Source: Microbacterium thalli
GTDB taxonomy: Bacteria; Actinomycetota; Actinomycetes; Actinomycetales; Microbacteriaceae
Length of the DNA stretch: 64,000 nt
Direction: 5' to 3'
Assembly (NCBI RefSeq): GCF_028737325.1
Contig: NZ_JAQZCH010000002.1
Location: forward strand, 248,001-312,000
In this document: one piece after another, positions 17,813 through 26,581 of the stretch
Layout: every line of letters starts with the position of its first letter
How positions within the stretch are numbered: the stretch's first letter is position 1
Notes under the pieces: model-generated
What the model saw: only the letters and a program-made list of their open reading frames with translations
The model's database searches: none
Told to the model about the DNA's origin: nothing
Program-made: the position numbers and the translations under genes

Positions 17813-18823
17813 CGCGGACTCGTCCTCGCCGCCCGACCCGGCGGCGATGCGGGCACCGTCGGCGGCGCGCTGCGCCTCGCGCATGCGCTTGCGGAGGTTC
17901 TTGTCCGTGATCTCACGGTCGCCGACGGCGCCCGGGGTCCACAGCTCGACGTCTTCGTCCGCGTAGCTCGGCTTCTTGAGCGCACGCTTGCGGACATCCG
18001 GGGGCACCGCGCCGGGCGCAAGACGTCGGGCCGTCACCAGAAAACCGGTGTGGGCGACCATCCGATGGTCCGGCCGCACGGCCAGGCCCTCGACGTGCCA
18101 GCCCCGGATCATCGTCTCGGATGCCTCGGGGTCGGTGAACAGGCCCGTGCCGCGCAGGTACTCGGCCACGCGGCTCAGCTGCGTCGCCGTGGCGATGTAG
18201 CAGAGCACCACGCCGCCCGGGGCGAGGGCATCCGCGACGACGTCGATGCACTCCCACGGAGCGAGCATGTCGAGCACGACGCGATCCACGCTGCCCGGCG
18301 CGACGGCTTCCGGCAGGCTCTCGACGAGGTCGCCGACGACGACATCCCAGTTGCCGGGGCGTGAGCCGGAGAACGTCGTGACGTTCGCCTCGGCGACCTC
18401 GGCGAACTCCGCACGGCGTTCGAACGAGAGCAGCCGCCCCTCCGCGCCGATCGCGCGCAGCAGCCACAGCGACAGGGCGCCCGACCCGACTCCCGCCTCC
18501 ACGACGGTCGCACCGGGGAAGATGTCTCCGGCCGCGAGGATCTGGGCCGCATCCTTCGGGTAGACGATCGCCGCACCGCGAGGCATCGACATCACGAAGT
18601 CGCGCAGCAGCGGCCGGAGCGCCAGGTACTCGTGTCCGCCGCTGTTGGTCGCGACCGAACCGTCGGGCTGACCCACCAGGACGTCGTGACGGAGAACGCC
18701 GTGGTGCGTGTGCAGCTCGCCGCCCTCGCGCAACGTGATGGTGTGCATCCGCCCCTTGGGGCCGGTCAGCTGGACGCGGTCGCCGTAGCGGAAGGGCCCG
18801 CGGGGCTGCAGGTCGTCGGTCAT
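17810..18823 (-). CDS. trmI: tRNA (adenine-58-N1)-methyltransferase TrmI
   Basis: 337 aa. N-terminal beta-domain (FRYGDRVQLTGPKGRMHTITL) followed by a class I SAM-binding domain with VVEAGVGSGALSLWLLRAIG and the acidic FERR strand end. TrmI methylates A58 in the tRNA T-loop; actinobacterial members are homotetramers. ATG 18823 overlaps the TGA of the HAD gene as ATGA. The C-terminal tail (about 290-337) is charged and variable, ending DESA. Upstream extension of the frame only covers the HAD gene in another frame. Confidence 0.9.
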   Translation of the reverse strand: MTDDLQPRGPFRYGDRVQLTGPKGRMHTITLREGGELHTHHGVLRHDVLVGQPDGSVATNSGGHEYLALRPLLRDFVMSMPRGAAIVYPKDAAQILAAGDIFPGATVVEAGVGSGALSLWLLRAIGAEGRLLSFERRAEFAEVAEANVTTFSGSRPGNWDVVVGDLVESLPEAVAPGSVDRVVLDMLAPWECIDVVADALAPGGVVLCYIATATQLSRVAEYLRGTGLFTDPEASETMIRGWHVEGLAVRPDHRMVAHTGFLVTARRLAPGAVPPDVRKRALKKPSYADEDVELWTPGAVGDREITDKNLRKRMREAQRAADGARIAAGSGGEDESA

Positions 18824-19500
18824 GCGGTAGCTCCGAGTCGGTGACGGGTGTACAGGTCGGTCAGGTCCGCGACGGTCCGGCCGTCGAGGGAATCCCACAG
18901 GGCGTGGGCGCCGATTCCCGCGAGGGGCACCATCAGCGGCACGCCGAGCGCGACGGCGCCCGATGCCACGGCCGAGCGCAGCCCGTTCGGGGAGTCCTCG
19001 ATCGCCACTGTGTCGGCGACGTCGACACCGAGCGCCTCGCATGCCTGCAGGTAGGGATCGGGATGCGGCTTCGGCCGGACCGCATCGTCGCCGGCGATGA
19101 CGACGTCGAACGCCTCGAACGGGATGGCCGAGACGACCGTTTCGGCCATCCGGCGCATCGACATCGTGACGAGCGCCGTCTTGATGCCCGCCTCGCGGAG
19201 ACCGGCGAGCAGTTCCCGCGCGCCGGGGCGGAACGGGGCACCCTCGGCGCGCAGTCGCGACGACACGGTGTCGGTGAGATGGTCGATGATCTCCTGCGTC
19301 TGCATCCGGACGCCGGCGGCCTGCAGGATCCGCGCGGAGTCCTCGAGGCCGAGCCCGACGAGCGACAACGCCTGCTCGTGCGTCCAGACGCCTCCGAAGC
19401 TCGCGACGAGCGGGCCCTCCGCGGCCATCCAGTACGGTTCGGTGTCGACGAGGGTGCCATCCATGTCCCACAGGACGGCGGCAGGAGCGGGAGAGGTCAT
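18820..19500 (-). CDS. HAD family hydrolase (beta-PGM/phosphatase-like)
   Basis: 226 aa (229 from the next upstream ATG). HAD motif I LWDMDGTLVDTEPYW, motif II TMS, motif III Lys in RPKPHPDPY and motif IV EDSPNG are intact; a helical C1 cap lies between I and II. Such enzymes dephosphorylate or isomerise sugar phosphates; a substrate cannot be assigned. ATG 19500 is preferred over ATG 19509: TAACAT at 19508-19513 ends 7 nt before 19500 and would overlap the longer start. It is translated just ahead of trmI (ATGA overlap). Confidence 0.85.
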   Translation of the reverse strand: MTSPAPAAVLWDMDGTLVDTEPYWMAAEGPLVASFGGVWTHEQALSLVGLGLEDSARILQAAGVRMQTQEIIDHLTDTVSSRLRAEGAPFRPGARELLAGLREAGIKTALVTMSMRRMAETVVSAIPFEAFDVVIAGDDAVRPKPHPDPYLQACEALGVDVADTVAIEDSPNGLRSAVASGAVALGVPLMVPLAGIGAHALWDSLDGRTVADLTDLYTRHRLGATA

Positions 19501-19507
19501 CCGCCCC

Positions 19508-19513
19508 ATGTTA
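19508..19513 (-). promoter_or_regulatory. -10 hexamer for leaderless HAD-trmI operon
   Basis: TAACAT on the minus strand, 7 nt before ATG 19500; it includes part of the alternative ATG at 19509. Confidence 0.5.
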
Positions 19514-19569
19514 CCGACGCGCCGTCCCGGCGCCGCGCGCCCCCCGCCCCGGCCCGAGCGGGCGCGGCG

Positions 19570-19575
19570 TATCGT
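19570..19575 (+). promoter_or_regulatory. Candidate -10 for the PAC2 gene
   Basis: TATCGT, 28 nt before GTG 19604. The short leader holds the Shine-Dalgarno GGAAGGAGGA, so this start is not leaderless. Confidence 0.5.
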
Positions 19576-19603
19576 GGAGCAGAACCTCTCGGAAGGAGGA
19601 CGG

Positions 19604-20467
19604 GTGAACAGTCTGGGACGTCGGGTTCTCGTGGTCGCCTTCGACGGATGGAACGACGCCGGCGAAGCCGCGACGGCCGCTGCGACCCAGCTGCGTGAGG
19701 CACGCCCGTACGAGCCGGTCTACTCGGTCGATCCCGAGCTCTACTTCGACTACATGTACACCCGGCCGCAGATCGAGGCCGACGCCGACGGGCGCCGGAC
19801 GCTGCGCTGGCCCGACGCCACGCTCTGGCGTCCCCAGGCGACCGCCCGCGGCACCCGCCTGTGGGTGCTCAGCGGCGCCGAGCCGGCCCGCGCCTGGAAG
19901 GCGTTCGCCGCCGAGCTCATCGACGCCGCGCTCAGCGAGGACATCACGGGACTCGTGGCACTGGGCTCGATGATGAGCGACGTTCCGCACACCCGGCCGA
20001 TCACGGTCTTCAGCGGCAGCGACAACGACGAACTGCGCACGGCGCTGGGTCTCGAGCGCTCGACCTACGAGGGGCCGGTCGGCATCCTCTCCGTCATCGC
20101 GGCCGCCGCCGAGGAGGCCGGGATCCCCACCGCGGCCCTGTGGGCGAGCGTTCCGCACTACGTCGCCGGCCACTCCCCCTCGCCCAAGGCGACGCTCGCG
20201 CTGCTGGACCGGCTCGAAGGCATCACGGGGGCGAAGATCGCGCGCGGCTCGCTGCCCGGCGACGCGCTCGCGTGGGAGGCGACGATCGACGCGGCCGCGG
20301 CCGACGACGAGGAGATGACGGAGTACATCCGCCAGCTCGAGCAGACTCGCGACACGTGGGACTCGCCCGAGGCCTCCGGCGATGCGATCGCGCAGGAGTT
20401 CGAGAAGTACCTGCGCCACCGCGGCGACGGCGACGGTCGTGGGCTCGGGCGGGGACCGCACCGCTGA
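19604..20467 (+). CDS. PAC2 family protein
   Basis: 287 aa with the PAC2 (proteasome assembly chaperone 2) fold: VLVVAFDGWNDAGEAATAAATQL at the start, LVALGSMMSDVPHTRP in the middle and a helical C-terminus with ATIDAAAADDEEMTEYIRQLE. Widely conserved in Actinobacteria, including species without proteasomes; the bacterial function is unknown. The start is GTG 19604, with the strong GGAAGGAGG just upstream; the longer frame to 19097 covers only the opposite-strand HAD gene. It is divergent from HAD and convergent with uppP, 17 nt away. Confidence 0.85.
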   Translation: MNSLGRRVLVVAFDGWNDAGEAATAAATQLREARPYEPVYSVDPELYFDYMYTRPQIEADADGRRTLRWPDATLWRPQATARGTRLWVLSGAEPARAWKAFAAELIDAALSEDITGLVALGSMMSDVPHTRPITVFSGSDNDELRTALGLERSTYEGPVGILSVIAAAAEEAGIPTAALWASVPHYVAGHSPSPKATLALLDRLEGITGAKIARGSLPGDALAWEATIDAAAADDEEMTEYIRQLEQTRDTWDSPEASGDAIAQEFEKYLRHRGDGDGRGLGRGPHR

Positions 20468-20484
20468 CGCGGCCCCCGCGCGGC

Positions 20485-21318
20485 TCAGGACGCCTGCAGC
20501 ACGCCCATCGACAGCAGCACGATGAGCACGACGCCGAGCCCGACCCGGTACAGCACGAACGGCAGGAAGCTGCCGCGCTTGAGGTACTGCATCAAGAACG
20601 CGATGACGGCGAGTCCGACACCGAAGGCGACGACCGTGGCCACCGCCGTCTCGGTCAACGTGAACACCGACGCGCCGGGCTCGCGGATCGCCTGCAGCAA
20701 CTCGTAGAGGCCGCTACCGAAGACGGCGGGGACGGCGAGCAGGAACGCGACCTCGGCCGCGGCGGGGCGGGTGTAGCCGAGGGTCAGGCCCATTGTGGTC
20801 GTCGCGCCGGAGCGGGAGACGCCGGGGATCAGGGCGAGCGCTTGAGCGAACCCGAGCGCGAGGCCGTGGCCGTACGTGAGGTCCTTCTCGGTGCGCACCC
20901 GGCGCCCCAGGGCATCGGCCGCACCGAGCAGGAGACCGAAGACGATCAGCACGATCGCCACGAGCCACAGGTTGCGGAACGTGTCGCGGATCACGTCCTG
21001 GAAGAGGAACCCGAGCACACCGATCGGGAGCGTGCCGATGATCACGATCCAGCCGAGCCGAACGTCGGCGTCATCGCGCGGCACGGAGCCCGTGAAGGAG
21101 CGGAACCAGCGCCCGATGATGCGGGTGATCTTCTTCCAGAAGTACACCAGCACGGCCACTTCCGTGCCGATCTGCGTGATGGCCGTGAAGGTCGCGCCAG
21201 GATCCTGCGCGGACGGCAGGAACTCTCCCACGATGCGCAGATGAGCGCTGGAGGAGATCGGCAGGAACTCGGTCAGACCCTGGATGATGCCCAGGATGAT
21301 CGCCTCGAGAAGCTGCAT
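20485..21318 (-). CDS. uppP: Undecaprenyl-diphosphate phosphatase UppP (BacA)
   Basis: 277 aa polytopic membrane enzyme that dephosphorylates undecaprenyl diphosphate so the lipid carrier can be reused for peptidoglycan and other envelope polymers. Two family boxes are present: GIIQGLTEFLPISSSAHL (residues about 10-27, catalytic Glu) and LIPGVSRSGATTTMGL. About eight hydrophobic segments. ATG 21318 has GAAAGG upstream. Only 10 nt separate it from the M20 peptidase stop, so it is probably co-transcribed. In many bacteria this protein confers bacitracin tolerance. Confidence 0.93.
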   Translation of the reverse strand: MQLLEAIILGIIQGLTEFLPISSSAHLRIVGEFLPSAQDPGATFTAITQIGTEVAVLVYFWKKITRIIGRWFRSFTGSVPRDDADVRLGWIVIIGTLPIGVLGFLFQDVIRDTFRNLWLVAIVLIVFGLLLGAADALGRRVRTEKDLTYGHGLALGFAQALALIPGVSRSGATTTMGLTLGYTRPAAAEVAFLLAVPAVFGSGLYELLQAIREPGASVFTLTETAVATVVAFGVGLAVIAFLMQYLKRGSFLPFVLYRVGLGVVLIVLLSMGVLQAS

Positions 21319-21328
21319 GGGGCGCCTT

Positions 21329-22627
21329 TCAGTACGTGCGGATGAGATCGGTGAGCACGCGCTGCCCGAAGACGAGCGCGTCGATCGGGACGCGTTCGTC
21401 GACTCCGTGGAACATACCGGTGAAGTCGAGCTCGGCCGGGAGGCGCAGCGGAGCGAAGCCGAACCCGGCGATCCCGAGCTCTGCGAGCGCCTTGTTGTCG
21501 GTGCCGCCGCCCATCAGGTACGGCAGCACCGGCACGCCGGGGTCGTGGCGCTCGAGCGCGGCGACCATGGAATCGACGAGCGAGCCCGCGAACGGCACCT
21601 CGAGTCCGATGTCGCGGTGCACGATCTCGATCCGGATGTCGTCGCCGACGATGCGCTGGATCTCGGCGAGGACGGCGTCCTCCTGCCCCGGGAGGGTGCG
21701 CACATCGATGGCCGCCGAAGCGGCATCCGGGATGACGTTGTGCTTGTAGCCGGCGGTCAGGCCCGTCGGGTTCGCAGTGGTGCGGAACGTGGACGCGAGG
21801 AAGGGCGAGGTCGCGCCTGTCGCGGCCACGACGGCGTCGGGGTCCGCGGCATCCCGTCCACTCAGGCGTGCGAGGTCGGCGACCAGGCGCTCGGTCGTGG
21901 CGGTGAGCTCGATCGGCCAGCGCGCGCGGCCGAGCGCGGCGACCGCCTCGGCCACGCGGGTGATCGCGTTGTCGGGATGCAGCCGGCTGCCGTGGCCCGC
22001 TCGGCCCGTCGCGTGCAGACGCAGCCAGACGAGCGCCTTCTCGCCGACCTGCAGGAGGTAGGCCCGGTGCCCGTCCACACCGATGGAGTAGCCGCCGACC
22101 TCGCTGATGGCCTCCGTCGCACCCGCGAACCACTCTGGCCGATCGCGGACGACCAGCTGAGAGCCCTCCACACCGCCGTTCTCCTCGTCAGCGAAGAAGG
22201 TCACCACGAGGTCTCGCTCGGGCTGCTCCCCCGCGCGCAGCAGCGCAGCAACGGAGGTCAGGATCATGGCGTCCATGTCCTTCATGTCGACGGCGCCCCG
22301 GCCCCACAGCATCCCGTCGCGGACGACGCCGCCGAACGGGTCGACGCTCCAGTCCTCGGCCACGGCGGGGACGACGTCCAAGTGGCCGTGGAGCACCAGC
22401 GCCGGTTTGTCGCGGTTGCGACCCGGGATCCGCACCGACACATTGGTCCGGCGCGGGATCGGCTCGTAGTACTCCGGACTCAGCCCCAGCCCTTCGAGGT
22501 ACGCACCGACGTACTCGGCGGCCTCGCGCTCACCGCGCGAGCGGCCCTCGCCGAAGTTCGTCGTGTCGAAGCGGATCAGGTCCCGCGCGACGCGGGCGAC
22601 TTCGGGCAGATCGTCGTTCTCGGACAT
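21329..22627 (-). CDS. M20 family metallopeptidase
   Basis: 432 aa zinc-dependent dipeptidase/deacylase family. LVLHGHLDVVPA (first zinc His/Asp), GRGAVDMKDMDA (bridging Asp), VTFFADEENGG (catalytic and zinc Glu) and MGGGTDNKAL (C-terminal zinc-ligand region) are present, and the lid/dimerisation domain lies at about 190-310 with the bound HKNVIPDAA-like motif seen as HNVIPDAAS. ATG 22627 is chosen because TAGCGT ends 7 nt upstream. The natural substrate is unknown. It precedes uppP by 10 nt. Confidence 0.88.
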   Translation of the reverse strand: MSENDDLPEVARVARDLIRFDTTNFGEGRSRGEREAAEYVGAYLEGLGLSPEYYEPIPRRTNVSVRIPGRNRDKPALVLHGHLDVVPAVAEDWSVDPFGGVVRDGMLWGRGAVDMKDMDAMILTSVAALLRAGEQPERDLVVTFFADEENGGVEGSQLVVRDRPEWFAGATEAISEVGGYSIGVDGHRAYLLQVGEKALVWLRLHATGRAGHGSRLHPDNAITRVAEAVAALGRARWPIELTATTERLVADLARLSGRDAADPDAVVAATGATSPFLASTFRTTANPTGLTAGYKHNVIPDAASAAIDVRTLPGQEDAVLAEIQRIVGDDIRIEIVHRDIGLEVPFAGSLVDSMVAALERHDPGVPVLPYLMGGGTDNKALAELGIAGFGFAPLRLPAELDFTGMFHGVDERVPIDALVFGQRVLTDLIRTY

Positions 22628-22634
22628 GGGTTCC

Positions 22635-22640
22635 ACGCTA
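22635..22640 (-). promoter_or_regulatory. -10 hexamer for leaderless M20-uppP operon
   Basis: TAGCGT on the minus strand, 7 nt before ATG 22627. Confidence 0.55.
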
Positions 22641-22714
22641 GTCGCGACGCCGTCCGGATCAGGACCGCTCGTCGGACGCGTCGGCTGCGCCACGATCGTC
22701 CGAGGACACAAGCG

Positions 22715-22748
22715 AAAGGCCCGTCCCGGTTTCCCGGGACGGGCCTTT
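22715..22748 (-). terminator. Intrinsic terminator after tRNA-Leu
   Basis: A 15-bp perfect stem (22715-22729 with 22734-22748, AAAGGCCCGTCCCGG) and a 4-nt loop, with CGCTT following on the minus strand. It starts 8 nt after the tRNA and also stands ahead of the M20 promoter. Confidence 0.8.
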
Positions 22749-22755
22749 CTCACTG

Positions 22756-22840
22756 TGCGCGAGGGGGGACTTGAACCCCCACGCCCTATACGGGCACTAG
22801 CACCTCAAGCTAGCGCGTCTACCTATTCCGCCACCCGCGC
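22756..22840 (-). tRNA. tRNA-Leu (GAG)
   Basis: 85 nt on the minus strand. Acceptor GCGCGGG pairs with CTCGCGC (one G-U), discriminator A at 22756. The anticodon stem CTAGC/GCTAG encloses loop TTGAGGT, anticodon GAG, which reads CUC and CUU. A long variable arm (class II) and the T-loop GTTCAAGTC are present. CCA is not encoded. Confidence 0.95.
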
Positions 22841-22942
22841 AGTGTGTTTTCAGTTGTTCCCAACCGAGGATCAACACTAACACGTCACCGCCGCGGTGAA
22901 GAATCGTCGACGCCCCGGGCGTGGCGCGGCGCGGCCGAGGCC

Positions 22943-24781
22943 TCAGGACCGGACGCGCGAACGCAGCACCGCGATACGCGCCTGCAGCTGCGCGACCGTC
23001 GCGTGCGAGACGGCGGGCCCCCCGCATACGCGGCGGAGCTCCGCGTGGATCTGGCCGTGCGCCTCGCCGCTCTGCCGCGCGTAGAGCCCCACCAGACTGT
23101 TGAGCAGCTGGCGCTGTTCCTTGAGCGATCGGTGCAGAGGCTCGGGCAGCGTTGTCTCCGGCGCATCCTCCGCCGTTGCTGTGCCGCCCTCGGCCTTCTC
23201 ACGCGCTTCTCGGCTGTGCCGGTGCTTGGACTGCCGCGACTGACGCTGCATGAGCAGCTCGTGCACATGCTCGGGCTCGAGCAGCCCAGGAATCCCGAGG
23301 AACTCCTCCTCCTCGGGAGTGCCCGGAACCGCGAGCTGCCCGAACTCGGCGCCATCGAAGAGTACGCGGTCGAAGTGGGCGACGGAGCCGAGAGCCTGGT
23401 ACGTGAACTCTTCGGTCAGCGCGTCCGAGGCGTCGTCTTCACGCTCCGCCTCGGCGAGGAGCGTGTCCTCGAGACCGTCGTCGTCGCCGGCCTCGCGATC
23501 GAGCGCATGGTCGCGCTGACGTTCCATCTCGGCGGCGAGCCCGAGGAGCACCGGCACATTCGGCAGGAACACGCTCGCCGTTTCACCGCGGCGCCGAGCC
23601 CGGACGAAGCGCCCGATGGCCTGAGCGAAGAACAGCGGCGTCGACGACGATGTCGCGTAGACGCCGACCGCGAGACGCGGCACGTCGACGCCTTCCGACA
23701 CCATGCGCACGGCCACCATCCAGCGACTCGTGCTCTGTGCGAAGACCTCGATGTTCCCCGACGCGGCCTTGTCGTCCGAGAGCACGACCGTGGGCGCCTC
23801 GCCCGTGATGCCGTGGAGGATCTCGGCGTATGCCCGCGCGGCGGTCTGATCCGTCGCGATCACCAGGCCACCGGCATCCGGGACCTCCTGACGCACCTCG
23901 CTCAGCCGCCGGTCCGCCGATCGCAGGACCGCGGGGATCCAGTCGCCTTCCGGGTTCAACGCGGTGCGCCAGGCCTGGGAGGTGATGTCTTTCGTGTTGT
24001 CCTGGCCGAGGTGGGCCTCGAACTCGTCGCCGGTCTTGGTGCGCCACTTCATGTGCCCGGCATAGACGAGGAACAGCACGGGCCGCACGACGCCGTCGGC
24101 CAGCGCGCGCCCGTAGCCGTAGTTGTAGTCGGTCCGCGAGAGACGGATGCCCTTGTCGTTCGGGTGGTACTCCACGAACGGGATGGGCGCGGTGTCGCTG
24201 CGGAACGGCGTGCCCGACAGCAGCAGGCGTCGAGTGGCGCGCCCGTACGCCTCGCGCAGGGCGTCGCCCCAGCTGAGAGCGTCGCCGCCGTGGTGCACCT
24301 CGTCGAGGATGACCAGCGTCCGAGCGTCCATCGTCAGACGCTGATGGACGGACGCCTTCACGGCGACCTGCGCGTAGGTCACCGCGACCCCGTGATACTG
24401 CCGCGACGGGGCGGCGTGGCGGTTGCTGAAGCGTGGATCGAGACGGATGCCGACGCGCCCGGCGGCATCGGCCCACTGGGTCTTCAGGTGCTCGGTGGGC
24501 GCCACGACGACGATGCGGTCCACGACGTTTCGCCGCAACAGCTCGGACGCGAGCCGCAGCGCGAACGTCGTCTTACCGGCGCCGGGCGTCGCGGCGGCGA
24601 GGAAGTCGCGCGGACCGCGCCCGACGCCCTCCGGACCATCGGCGCCGAAGTACTGATCCAGCGCTTCGGCCTGCCACGCGCGCAGTCGCTGAGCCGTGCC
24701 CCACGGCGCACGCTGCGGGAACGAGGGCGACAGATGCTCGGCGGCGAAGCTTCCGAAATGCTCCTGCGGGTCCTCTGTCAC
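22943..24781 (-). CDS. DEAD/DEAH-box superfamily 2 helicase (type III restriction Res-like)
   Basis: 612 aa from GTG 24781. Q-like WQAEALDQYF, motif I TPGAGKTT (about 65), motif Ia VVAPTEHLKTQW, motif II DEVHHGG, motif III LSGTPFRSD, then a second RecA domain with SEGVDVPRLAVGVYAT and IGRFVRARR (motifs V/VI). The C-terminal 150 residues are helical and charged. No methylase, nuclease domain or specificity subunit is nearby, so it is not a restriction system by context; conserved housekeeping DNA/RNA remodelling is more likely. A TTG at 24790 would overlap TAGGGT (24790-24795), which sits 8 nt before GTG 24781, so 24781 is preferred. Confidence 0.82.
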   Translation of the reverse strand: MTEDPQEHFGSFAAEHLSPSFPQRAPWGTAQRLRAWQAEALDQYFGADGPEGVGRGPRDFLAAATPGAGKTTFALRLASELLRRNVVDRIVVVAPTEHLKTQWADAAGRVGIRLDPRFSNRHAAPSRQYHGVAVTYAQVAVKASVHQRLTMDARTLVILDEVHHGGDALSWGDALREAYGRATRRLLLSGTPFRSDTAPIPFVEYHPNDKGIRLSRTDYNYGYGRALADGVVRPVLFLVYAGHMKWRTKTGDEFEAHLGQDNTKDITSQAWRTALNPEGDWIPAVLRSADRRLSEVRQEVPDAGGLVIATDQTAARAYAEILHGITGEAPTVVLSDDKAASGNIEVFAQSTSRWMVAVRMVSEGVDVPRLAVGVYATSSSTPLFFAQAIGRFVRARRRGETASVFLPNVPVLLGLAAEMERQRDHALDREAGDDDGLEDTLLAEAEREDDASDALTEEFTYQALGSVAHFDRVLFDGAEFGQLAVPGTPEEEEFLGIPGLLEPEHVHELLMQRQSRQSKHRHSREAREKAEGGTATAEDAPETTLPEPLHRSLKEQRQLLNSLVGLYARQSGEAHGQIHAELRRVCGGPAVSHATVAQLQARIAVLRSRVRS

Positions 24782-24789
24782 GAGGGACA

Positions 24790-24795
24790 ACCCTA
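24790..24795 (-). promoter_or_regulatory. -10 hexamer for leaderless SF2 helicase
   Basis: TAGGGT on the minus strand, 8 nt before GTG 24781. Confidence 0.45.
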
Positions 24796-24843
24796 AACGA
24801 CCACGCCGACACGGTCGCCTCGTCGGGATCGGACGTGAGCGGC

Positions 24844-24849
24844 TACCGT
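24844..24849 (+). promoter_or_regulatory. Candidate -10 for the SGNH hydrolase
   Basis: TACCGT, 27 nt before ATG 24877; the leader carries AGGAGGT. It lies back to back with the helicase promoter about 50 nt away. Confidence 0.4.
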
Positions 24850-24876
24850 GGATGAAGCGATGCTCCAGGAGGTGCC

Positions 24877-25725
24877 ATGAGCGAGAATGAGCCGTCCGCG
24901 GATGACCGACGCACGCCCTACGTCCCGAATGAGACCGCGCACCCGTGGCGACGCATGGTCGCGATCGGAGATTCTTTCACCGAGGGCATCGGCGACCCCG
25001 AACCCGACCGCCCCGGCGGGCACCGTGGCTGGGCCGACCGGGTCGCTGAGGTGCTCAGCGCTCAGGTCCCTGACTTCGCCTACGCGAACCTCGCGGTGCG
25101 CGGCAAGCTGATCGGGCAGATCATCGCGGACCAGATCGAGCCGGCGGTCGCGCTCAAACCCGATCTCGTGACGTTCTCGGCGGGCGGCAACGACGTCATC
25201 CGTCCCGGAGCCGACCCCGACGCGGTCGCCCAGCAGTTCGAGGATGCCGTCGTCCGCTTGACCTCGACGGGTGCGACCCTCGTGCTGTTCACCGGCATCG
25301 ACACCAACTTCACGCCCGTCTTCCGCGGCATCCGCGGGCGCGTGGCGATCTACAACGAGAACATCCGGGCGATCGCGGAACGATACGACGCGATCGTGGC
25401 CGACCAGTGGGCGCTGAAGGAAGTGCAGGACATGCGCTTCTTCGATGATGATCGCCTTCACTACAACACGCTCGGCCACCACGAGGTCGCCCGGATGGTG
25501 CTCCGCGCCCTGAACGTGCCGAACGACCTGCAGCCCATGCAGCCCGACTCGCTGCCGCCCACCACCTGGCGCGCGGCACGCGCTCACGATCTGGTGTGGG
25601 CCCGCGAGCACCTGGTGCCGTGGGTCCTGCGGCGCCTGCGGCACCAGTCATCCGGCGACCACGTCACGGCGAAACGCCCGGAACCGCTGCCGGTGATCCG
25701 GCGTCTGCACGACGACGCCGACTGA
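24877..25725 (+). CDS. SGNH/GDSL family hydrolase
   Basis: 282 aa esterase-fold protein without a signal peptide. Block I is AIGDSFTEGIGD (nucleophile Ser near residue 31), block II is NLAVRGKLIG, block III is SAGGNDVIRPG, and block V is DDRLHYNTLGHHEVA with the catalytic Asp/His. The C-terminal 60 residues are Trp/Arg-rich and atypical for minimal SGNH enzymes. ATG 24877 has AGGAGGT 6-7 nt upstream. It could deacylate a small molecule or envelope glycan; the substrate is unknown. Its TGA abuts the stop of the convergent SpoU gene. Confidence 0.88.
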   Translation: MSENEPSADDRRTPYVPNETAHPWRRMVAIGDSFTEGIGDPEPDRPGGHRGWADRVAEVLSAQVPDFAYANLAVRGKLIGQIIADQIEPAVALKPDLVTFSAGGNDVIRPGADPDAVAQQFEDAVVRLTSTGATLVLFTGIDTNFTPVFRGIRGRVAIYNENIRAIAERYDAIVADQWALKEVQDMRFFDDDRLHYNTLGHHEVARMVLRALNVPNDLQPMQPDSLPPTTWRAARAHDLVWAREHLVPWVLRRLRHQSSGDHVTAKRPEPLPVIRRLHDDAD

Positions 25726-26517
25726 TCACCGCAGCGCCCACAGGGCGACGGCGGCTGCGGCAGCGACATTGAGCGAGTCCACTCCCCCGGCCATCGGGAT
25801 CGTCACGATGGTGTCCGCGGCAGCCAGGGCGCGGCGGCTCAGCCCGTCGCCCTCCGTCCCCATGAGCAGCGCCACGCGGTCAGGGCGCGTGGCGGCGAAG
25901 TCGTCCAGTGCGACGGCATCGTCCGACAGGGCCAAGGCGGCCAGGTGCAGACCGGCCTCCCGCAGCAGGGGCGCGGCCTCCGGCCACGCCGGCAGGCGCG
26001 TCCACGGCACCTGGAAGACCGTGCCCATGCTGACGCGCACGCTCCGGCGGTAGAGCGGATCCGCGCACCGATCGCTGATCAGGACGGCATCGGCGCCGAG
26101 CCCCGCCGCAGCTCGGAAGGCCGCTCCGACGTTGGTGTGGTCGACGATGTCTTCGAGAACGAGCACGAGCCGCGCACCGTCGACGACCTCGGCAACGGAT
26201 GCCGCCGCGGGACGGTGCATCGCCGCGAGGGCGCCGCGGTGCACCGCGTAGCCCGTGAGCGCCTCGGCCACGGCATCCGACACGACGTACACCGGTGCGT
26301 CCCCCGCGAGGTCGGTGACGTCGTCGAGCCACTTCTCCTGCACGAGGACCGACCGCGGGCGGTGTCCCGCGGCCCGGGCACGGCCGATCACCTTCGCCGA
26401 CTCGGCGATGTACAGCCCGCCCGCCGGCTCGAGGACGCGCCGCAGCGCGACATCCGTCAGATCCCGGTAGTCGGACAGGCGAGGGTCGTCGGGGTTGTCG
26501 ATGCGGATCACGGGCAC
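25726..26517 (-). CDS. TrmH/SpoU family RNA 2'-O-methyltransferase
   Basis: 263 aa. An N-terminal L30e-like RNA-binding region (about 10-95, YIAESAKVIGRA) precedes the SPOUT knot: LVLEDIVDHTNVGAAFRAAAGLGADAVLIS, LLMGTEGDGLS and IPMAGGVDSLNVAAAAAVALW, the three SpoU motifs. It methylates a ribose in rRNA or tRNA; the site cannot be predicted. GTG 26517 (VPVIRIDNPDDPRL) begins the conserved part; a second in-frame GTG at 26511 is possible. The upstream frame to 26700 runs under the sirtuin promoter and is not coding. Confidence 0.88.
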   Translation of the reverse strand: MPVIRIDNPDDPRLSDYRDLTDVALRRVLEPAGGLYIAESAKVIGRARAAGHRPRSVLVQEKWLDDVTDLAGDAPVYVVSDAVAEALTGYAVHRGALAAMHRPAAASVAEVVDGARLVLVLEDIVDHTNVGAAFRAAAGLGADAVLISDRCADPLYRRSVRVSMGTVFQVPWTRLPAWPEAAPLLREAGLHLAALALSDDAVALDDFAATRPDRVALLMGTEGDGLSRRALAAADTIVTIPMAGGVDSLNVAAAAAVALWALR

Positions 26518-26569
26518 GCTCCCACTCTCGCACGTGAGACAGCCCGGGTCCGAGGGCCCGCGTCGCTCG

Positions 26570-26575
26570 TAGAGT
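26570..26575 (+). promoter_or_regulatory. -10 hexamer for leaderless sirtuin gene
   Basis: TAGAGT, 6 nt before GTG 26582. Confidence 0.6.
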
Positions 26576-26581
26576 AGAGGG

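Noticed and set aside
14853..19604. Proteasome locus
   Set aside because: PafB, PafC and a PAC2 protein have proteasome-related names, but no prcA, prcB, mpa or pup gene is present and PafBC are DNA-damage regulators.
22943..24781. Type III restriction-modification system
   Set aside because: Only a helicase is present; no Mod methylase or endonuclease motif lies in or beside the gene.
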